Below, piece after piece: positions 19,029 to 24,719 of a stretch of 24,719 nucleotides of DNA. The stretch's first letter is position 1, and the number at the start of each line of letters is the position of its first letter. This DNA comes from Cyclospora cayetanensis (taxonomy: Eukaryota; Apicomplexa; Conoidasida; Eucoccidiorida; Eimeriidae). The stretch spans positions 1-24,719 of the forward strand of contig NW_020312262.1 of assembly GCF_002999335.1 (NCBI RefSeq), read 5' to 3'. Position numbers and translations under genes: made by a program. The notes under the pieces are model-generated. The model was not told where the DNA came from. It was given only the letters and a program-made list of their open reading frames with translations, and searched no databases.

Positions 19029-20032
19029 ATGCACATCAACCCCTACAGGTCCTTCCTTGTTCTGTTACTCCTTGGGTGGGTGACGCTGCTCTGTGATTTT
19101 ATAGCAGCAGTATCAGCACAAGCTGGCTGTACCGCTGAGGACATGGCTATTGTCAGGCACAGCGAGCACGATGAGGCTGCCCAAAAGGAGGATGGCATGG
19201 TGAAAGGGACAGCTGGTGCCTTTGAGACAATCCACCATCTTGCAGCGGAGGCAGCAGCTTCCGCTGCACGGGCCCATGAGGCCGTAACTGCAGCAACAGC
19301 AGCCGCTGCTTCCATCGTGTACAGTGAGTCCTCGGATGATTCCGAGGATGGTGAAGCCAGAAGTCATTCGGATGGTGCGGGGAGTACACCGGGTAACCTT
19401 CGAGCTTCGGTGCAATCCACAGTGATCCTCGGGGGGAGAGCAGCTCGAGAGGCTGCTCAGGCAGCCCAATACGCGGGAGCGGCCGCCGCTGCGGCAGCCG
19501 CAGCAGCCGCTGCAGTCGCAGCAGCTGCAGCAGCTGAAGTGTCTGACTCGGCTGAGTCAGAGGCATCTTCTGAGAACCGAAATGAATTTCCTCAACGGAA
19601 GCGGAACGGACCGCATCCCTCAACTTTGTTCTTTCAGCTGCTGGATAACTGCGGCAGGCGGTCTCTAGGGGATACGGAGAAAACGTCAAACTGCTTGATA
19701 CAGCAGGTGCAGCAGCAGATGGATCGGGAGTTTAGCAGCAGCTGCGCCACCTGCTTCGGAGAGTCGGCTCATTGCGCGGCTACTGTCTGCCGCAGGGCCT
19801 GCTTCTTCAATACATGTGCTGAGAAATGTGTGGAGGTAGGGAGGCAATTACCTCCTTCCCTCCCCCTAGTCGCCTCATGCGCTTTTTGATTTCTCCTGAC
19901 ACTCTGTGCGTGTCTTGCTGTGTTTGCTCTTTTTTGTGGCTCTTGCAGTGCACCACGAAAAACTGCGGCGATCAGTTGCTTCAGTGCAGCGGCCGTCCAG
20001 TGCAGGAATTTCCGCCAGCATGTGCAGTGTAG
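19029..20032 (+). CDS. Secreted Ala-rich protein with C-terminal Cys-rich module (unknown function), two exons, 296 aa
   Basis: Exons 19029-19835 and 19949-20032; the intron is GT-AG, phase 0, 113 nt, with a T-rich acceptor (gctcttgcag). Residues 1-31 form a strong signal peptide (SFLVLLLLGWVTLLCDFIAA core). Then come an Ala-rich region, an acidic Ser/Asp stretch (YSESSDDSEDGEA), a nearly uninterrupted poly-Ala run, a second Ser/Glu stretch and a basic patch (PQRKRNG). Residues 239-296 carry 11 Cys, including CATCF, CRRAC, CAEKCVECTTKNC and QCSG; the CxxCxxxxCx6C spacing suggests a disulfide-stabilised module. No membrane anchor at the C-terminus. Without the intron the frame would read through to 19889 and lose the last Cys cluster; splicing restores it, which supports the model. 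I do not recognise the family. A dense-granule or surface-released role is only a guess. Confidence 0.75.
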
Positions 20033-21239
20033 TTAGTCCAGGAAGGCATTCCAAAAATGCTGCATCTTTGATGCATTTCGTCAAGGCCCCTATTGGGGAG
20101 CAGGCTCCTCATGACTGCTCATGCAGGCAGCTGGTGCTGAAGCCTCGGCAGCTGGAGTTTTGTGCTGCCAACCCCATTGGGGTACTGTTACCACGCAGCA
20201 GCAAGCACCCTTGTGCATTTCGTCTTCTCGGCTGCAACAGCAGCAGCGGCTTCAGCCACAGCAGCGACTGCAGCCGAGCTAGCTCTTCTAAAGTGGGCGC
20301 GGTAGTGTAGCTGCACCAACTGTTTCTTCGGTCCACTTCGTGCAGCATTAGCAGCACCAACCAACATTTACACACCCTTGGTGCAGCGAGATATGCGCCA
20401 TCGGCAGCGCATTGATTTTTATGGCTCATCAACATCTTATTGGTTATTAATGTTACAGCAGCTCCGTTCGACGCTGCACAAGATGCAGCAGCAGCAGAAC
20501 TATGCTTACTTATTCTTGCTGATGCAGCAGCCACAACTGGTGCGATTCCTGCAGTTGTTGCAATGCAGCACCCAGATAGGCCTTTTTTTGTTTGTGCTGC
20601 TGCTCCTGAAACAGCAGTACCAGCAGAAGCTGCGGCTTCTGCTGAAATATTTGTGGGCTATGAGCCTTTTTCGTTGCGCGGAGAAGCAGCGGCACCAATG
20701 TGCTGCTTTGACTGCAGCAGCATCTACAGGCTCGAGGTGAGCCATGCTCAGCTTCACAACGTGCGACAGACCGTTCTTTGGCGGGATGACCAACGTTAGC
20801 AGCAGCAACAGCTGCTGCTAGTCTTGGTGCCGCTACAGATACCTTGCTCTAGAGCGTGTGGCTTAGCCTTTAGGGTAGTTAGTCACGGCTATCCACGGGA
20901 GCTGCAGCAAAGATAAGCACCCCAAAAGGCATGCAGGCTGGCCCGTAGATAGCGATCCATAGGTGCATCAGTTTTCTTAGCTCTCGAAAGGAGCTGACGG
21001 CGGCGATAGCTGATCGCGATTGGCAATACAGCACATCCCCTGCGAGCAAATTCTTGAGGTGCTCTGAGCCACCTCCCTAGCAGCAAGGCCTGCTGATACA
21101 GCTGTAGCTGGGCAAACAAAAAAGATAGGGCAGCAGCTGGCTGGGCATCTTGTGTTTTGCAACCCCGAACCAGTATGCAGGGTGCACATTCTAAGGATTG
21201 GCGTTGCGTTACTGTTGATTCTCACGCTGTCTGTAAGTG
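20033..21239. other. Non-genic stretch with Ala-rich frames
   Basis: The first part should be the 3' UTR of the secreted-protein gene. 20440-20799 is annotated separately. Minus strand 20977-21225 has another frame with FVCPATAVSAGLAAREVA, resembling FVCAAAPETAVPAEAAA in the 20440 frame. Nothing else is recognised. Confidence 0.5.
20440..20799 (+). pseudogene. Ala-rich open frame, longest relic family member
   Basis: 119 codons to TAG 20797-20799, without an ATG at the start (first codon TTG). The Ala-rich part contains ILADAAATTGAIPAVVAM and FFVCAAAPETAVPAEAAA, followed by VGYEPFSLRGEAAAP and a Cys pair (CCFDCSS). It shares blocks with frames at 18148, 20977 (minus), 11283 and 1300. It could be an exon of an unknown gene, but no flanking exon was identified. 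Confidence 0.35.
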
Positions 21240-21716
21240 TTACTGTTGCGACTGATGGTGCGCCTTCCCTCGCTCAATGCAGGGCACTGTCCCCTGACGC
21301 TTTCTGAAGCAGCATGAGCCTACAAGATTCTGCATACAGAGCGTGGTTTCCCGAAGAAAGAGTCCAGCACACGCTTCTGTGTCACGTGGGAAGCTCCAGC
21401 CGGAGTTCTCTTCATCCGAAAGGGTTCGTGCTGAGGATCTGGCTTTCGTCGAGTCACTAGCTGTTACAGAGGAAGACGAAGCGCTGCGGGATGTTAGGGG
21501 CAGCAGCACAAACTCCTGCAACTCCGCCGCAGGTGGACTGCCCGCACTTATTGCTTTCAAGTCTTCTGGGATGCGCGTTGATGCTCCATCATGGTATTTC
21601 TGTGATGCTGCTTGAGCCAGATCTCCGCCTGTCACATCGGCGGGTAACCCTGCGCCTGAGGCTGCGGCAGCAGCCGCTTCTGGCTCTTCATCCGAGAACA
21701 TACGAGGGCTTGACAT
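21240..21716 (-). CDS. Hypothetical Ser/Ala-rich acidic protein, 158 aa
   Basis: ATG 21716 to TAA at 21242-21240, single frame. Composition is balanced, unlike the repeat-derived frames: it contains acidic serine motifs (FSDEEPE near the start and LSDEENSG later; SDEE looks like a casein-kinase-2 type site), a Ser-rich middle, and a C-terminal half with FPRDTEACAGLFLRETTLCM and CCFRKRQGTVPC. No signal peptide or membrane segment. A second minus-strand frame just upstream (22137-21955, EAEPFYTQLLPKETTG) also looks protein-like and could be another exon of the same gene, but I could not join the two in phase. Not recognised. Confidence 0.4.
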   Translation of the reverse strand: MSSPRMFSDEEPEAAAAAASGAGLPADVTGGDLAQAASQKYHDGASTRIPEDLKAISAGSPPAAELQEFVLLPLTSRSASSSSVTASDSTKARSSARTLSDEENSGWSFPRDTEACAGLFLRETTLCMQNLVGSCCFRKRQGTVPCIERGKAHHQSQQ

Positions 21717-21724
21717 ATACTCTA

Positions 21725-21870
21725 GTGAAAGCTCCTAGACTCCATGTAGACATCTGAATCAAAAGCTCTGCTGTTGCTGCATAGACCTAAAGTCAATAAG
21801 ATCTCATGGATTCGATATGCACATCTGAAGTAAAGGCCCTGCTGTTGCTGCACCGAACGAGGCTTGGGTG
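21725..21870. repeat. Imperfect direct repeat, two copies about 85-90 bp apart
   Basis: A stretch of about 40 bases (start of copy one near 21740: tgtagacatctgaatcaaa, then gctctgctgttgctgca) recurs near 21815 as tatgcacatctgaagtaaag followed by gccctgctgttgctgca. Confidence 0.6.
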
Positions 21871-22464
21871 CCCCGGTGTATCGACTGGCACACGAAAGGT
21901 CTGCAGCAGGGAGTGCTGCCACCACTACTGTTGCTCGTGTTGCCAGTAATAGAGTCACACGAAAATACATGTGATAAAAGTCTTGTTTGAAAGCAGCGGA
22001 TTAGGATTCTGCAGCAGCAGCTGTACAGCCACTGGTGAATTGACCAGCCCAGTGGTTTCCTTCGGCAGTAGCTGCGTATAAAACGGCTCTGCTTCCTGGT
22101 CAGCATCGGCAACAGCGTGTCCGCTTGAGTCGCTCAAAAATGGAGAGTTTACTTTTTTATTTCGAATAAGCTTACCTTAAGCTGTATCATGACCCTAGTC
22201 CACACGCGTGCCTCTGATCATCGTTGCCGACTGTCCGGAGAAGCGCGAGCAAGAACAGCTTTAGCAGCACTCATGGCCTCAACAGGAAACACCAAAGAAG
22301 CATCAGAGTCAAATTCGGCTATTCCTGCCAGTTCACAGTGCTCCAATGTTTTCTCGAGTCATAGTAAAAGTCCCGACACCCTCCACGGTGCTGTAGTTAC
22401 AGCCCAAACACCATAGCTTGCACCGCTTGCTGTTGAAGCGCTAACGGAGGTGTGCCACCGCCCT
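21871..22464. other. Non-genic or unassigned stretch
   Basis: It holds a minus-strand open frame 22137-21955 with ordinary composition and a strong minus-strand donor-like site (ttaag|gtaagc near 22177). A second minus frame from about 22354 to 22219 reads FDSDASLVFPVEAMSAAKAV and ends at TGA. These may be exons of an unidentified minus-strand gene. Confidence 0.3.
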
Positions 22465-22544
22465 CACACACACACACACACATACACATTTATACACGCG
22501 GACAGGCAAGCACACATACACATATATACATACACGCCTCGACT
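22465..22544. repeat. (CA)n/(TACA)n microsatellite
   Basis: cacacacacacaca followed by tacacat-type variants. It lies about 50 bp upstream of the ATG at 22595, as another CA tract does for the gene at 19029. Confidence 0.9.
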
Positions 22545-22594
22545 CGCGCATATTGCAACCTACAGCGGCAACCGCAGCAGAGCCACCAGGGACC

Positions 22595-23272
22595 ATGTGG
22601 GGGCTGCCTGCTACTCCTCGAGCTGCCCGAGAGCAGCAGCAGCATCAGCATCATCGGAAGCTCCCAGAGGAGGAGTTACACGTCGTTGTTCCTGATCAAC
22701 CTGAACCAGGGGCCTCTCTTCCGCTTCCTCAGTCTAGCAGCGAAGAGCAGGTGCAGAAGGCCGGCAGCAGGGGTGGGAACAGGAGTAACCGCAGCAAAAA
22801 GTCTATGTTTCGTCGCTGCATCGATGCATCACGCGCTGCATTCGCCTCCCTGCAGTATCAAGCCTTGTGCCTTTTCAGGAGCATGAGCGTCCTCACCGAA
22901 TCCCTGACAGACAATTGCTGCATGGACAAAAGGGCCCTCGGCTTAAGGGAGAAGGAAAATCCTCCTCGAAGTAGCAGGAACCTGCAGATGCACAGACCCG
23001 AAGGAGCATCGGATTGCAGTGGCACTGCTGCAAACGATGCGTCTACAAGTGTCTCCGCGAGTTCCGTTGAGCGGGCACCTTCCAAAGCTGCTGCTCCTCA
23101 TCCCCTGTCTCCTGACAGCTCTGCCTCGGGCAAGGCTAGGGGGAGGCAGGAGGCAGACACTGCAGCTTCTGCGTCGAGTTCAGCCTTTGTAGCTGTGGGG
23201 AAGACACAGGAGACACCGGTCCTTTCTACTCGGTTCATTGGGGCAGATTTATATCAGCCGGGGCCCTTTTGA
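22595..23272 (+). CDS. Hypothetical Ser/Ala-rich protein, 225 aa
   Basis: ATG 22595 to TGA 23270-23272. The frame is already open upstream to 22553, but that extension begins with TTG, so ATG 22595 is taken. There is a hydrophilic, Gln/His/Pro-rich N-terminus, a basic segment (GGNRSNRSKKSMFRRC), a short moderately hydrophobic stretch with several Cys/Met (LQYQALCLFRSMSVLTESL) and then a long Ser/Ala-rich tail ending FIGADLYQPGPF. No domain, signal peptide or transmembrane helix that I recognise. It could be a single-exon gene or the first exon of a longer one. Composition is more protein-like than neighbouring shadows. Confidence 0.4.
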   Translation: MWGLPATPRAAREQQQHQHHRKLPEEELHVVVPDQPEPGASLPLPQSSSEEQVQKAGSRGGNRSNRSKKSMFRRCIDASRAAFASLQYQALCLFRSMSVLTESLTDNCCMDKRALGLREKENPPRSSRNLQMHRPEGASDCSGTAANDASTSVSASSVERAPSKAAAPHPLSPDSSASGKARGRQEADTAASASSSAFVAVGKTQETPVLSTRFIGADLYQPGPF

Positions 23273-24534
23273 TTTGCAGCAAAATGTTTTCCGATACTCT
23301 TGCTGCAGCAGCAGTGCCGCTGAAGATTTCGCTGCGTGCGATCGCGAAGGAGGCTTTTCCGCATGCTGTTTAGCTCCAATTCGGGAGTCTTATCAGCCTC
23401 CTCTGTGCGCGTAGTAGAGATTTGTGTTGTGTTTGGGCATACATGCCCCCAAAGGCCTTCTCTTTTCTACTTGGTTCTTTTGAAGCTGCCCATGCTTGAC
23501 AGCTTCGAAGCCAAACCCCTGACTTCCCTTACAGATGCTTAGGCACGGCACGCCTCCCCGCATGCAACGTGACGCATAGAATCTGCGTGGGGGGACCATA
23601 AGAGTGCACAGGATAGTGGACACGACAGGCAGTCACCACATAGTTAAGGGTACTGACACTCAAAGGCGTGCCAGACCGATGTACAGAACGACATCTACGC
23701 ACTAACACACAAACACAATGTATTGATAAGGTGGCAGGCGGAGGAGGAAAACGAGTAGCGCCACACAAAAGGCGGCATGACCTAGGCCGGTCGATGTTGA
23801 TTTTTTCAAGATGCTCGAGTCGGCTGCGAAGCCCCTTTCTCCAAGGAATGGTCCCCCAACCTGCCTTTCTTTCGTATCCAAAAGTCTATAGAGTAGCTTG
23901 TCGACTGCATTTGTTTTGCAGGAGGTCACAACCGATAGTCAGCTAGCCACGCCATGGCACCCGTAGAAAGCTCTCCCACGGTCTAGCAAGTTACTGAAAG
24001 AGAGTTCCTGGATGCACTGACAGTGAGTGGGGGGGTGCCTGGAATTGCCTGGTATGCAGTAAGGGCCTATCCAGTGTGCTGCATGAAATCAATACCCTCT
24101 GAACATCTAGCTGCTTAGAGATCCTGTTCCTGGCACTATTGGTGCTGTTTCGCCACGGCTTTAGTTTTTTTCGCCGTCCGTCCTTGCCTGTGGGAGCGGC
24201 GGCTAGCACTACAGGCTCCTAAGAAAGCGGTGCGTAGATACACCCCACAAAACCCCCAATACACGAGCCCTAGATGCAAGTGTGGCTCTGCAGTTGCAGC
24301 AGCAGCAGCAGCAGCTCTGCAGCCACTGCTTCCGTGCCTTGTTGGCTTCAGCGGCAGCAGCATGCAGAAGAAGGAAGGCGGAGAGCGGTTAAAGGGGAGA
24401 TCCCAAGGCCTCTTTTCTCTGGAAACGTAGACTGATAAGGGAGCCACCACTGCGGCCGGCTACAGCAGCAGCCACAGCGGGCAGTGCAGCTGCAGGAAGC
24501 TGAAGATATCCTGCATTCCGATGAACAAATTGTT
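23273..24534. other. Non-genic stretch
   Basis: No supported gene. A short plus-strand frame near 23987-24118 (REFLDALTVSGGVPGIAWYA) looks protein-like but is under 45 codons and has no start. A GCA run near 24296-24320 gives Ala on the plus strand. Confidence 0.5.
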
Positions 24535-24601
<67 letters not shown>

Positions 24602-24619
24602 TGTGTGTTTTTTTTTTCA
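24535..24619. repeat. (GT)n microsatellite and poly-T
   Basis: About 70 bp of nearly pure GT repeat (24537-24608, one TATG interruption near 24595) followed by ten T (24609-24618). Confidence 0.97.
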
Positions 24620-24719
24620 AGCAGAAGACGTGAAAGTACTAGTGACAATAGGTTCTTGTATTACGTCTTCTGGCTGTAAAACAAAAAATGAAACAATGCT
24701 GTCTCGTCACACTATCCAC

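Noticed and set aside
1..24719. Telomere repeats, CRISPR arrays, bacterial operons, rRNA
   Set aside because: No TTTAGGG arrays, no regularly spaced repeats with unique spacers, no Shine-Dalgarno-led gene strings, and no rRNA-like conserved blocks were seen.

Overview
The window reads as nuclear DNA of a coccidian apicomplexan, most probably an Eimeria species. It has intron-rich genes (introns of about 100-360 nt with GT/AG borders), runs of CAG/CTG that encode homopolymeric Gln/Ala/Ser inside otherwise conserved proteins, CA/GT and TA microsatellites, and a flagellar axoneme gene, as expected for a parasite with flagellated microgametes. The species is an inference from composition and gene content.

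Layout. 1-300 is a T-rich/GT/TA microsatellite. 300-1968 is non-genic DNA with two degenerate retroelement-like reading frames. 1969-6093 (-) is MLH1 in five exons. 6094-8877 holds no convincing gene, only one signal-peptide-like ORF. 8878-10572 (-) is the 20S proteasome beta-7 subunit (PSMB4/Pre4 type) in five exons. 11635-14552 (+) is a CFAP206/FAP206 homologue in five exons. 15181-18126 (-) is a PhoD-like metallophosphatase with signal peptide and C-terminal membrane segment, six exons. 19029-20032 (+) encodes a secreted Ala-rich/Cys-rich protein in two exons. 21240-21716 (-) and 22595-23272 (+) are weaker hypothetical genes. 23273-24719 is non-genic and ends in a long GT microsatellite.

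I assembled exons by matching conserved blocks to the remembered family pattern and then requiring canonical splice sites and matching codon phase. The four conserved genes close in frame: 1088, 287, 752 and 572 residues. The genes do not form a pathway. They are independent eukaryotic units: DNA mismatch repair, proteasome core, axonemal radial-spoke base, a secretory-pathway phosphatase and a lineage-specific secreted protein. PSMB4 and CFAP206 are divergent (about 1.06 kb between starts), CFAP206 and PhoD are convergent (about 0.63 kb), and PhoD and the secreted protein are divergent (about 0.9 kb).

The most unusual features are: a mismatch-repair gene that itself carries CAG and minisatellite expansions, one of them inside its dimerisation domain, and that lacks a visible C-terminal FERC motif; a probable GC-AG intron in the PhoD gene; recurrent alanine-coding open frames in most gaps between genes, which look like decayed copies of something; and a clear excess of the GCATGC palindrome.
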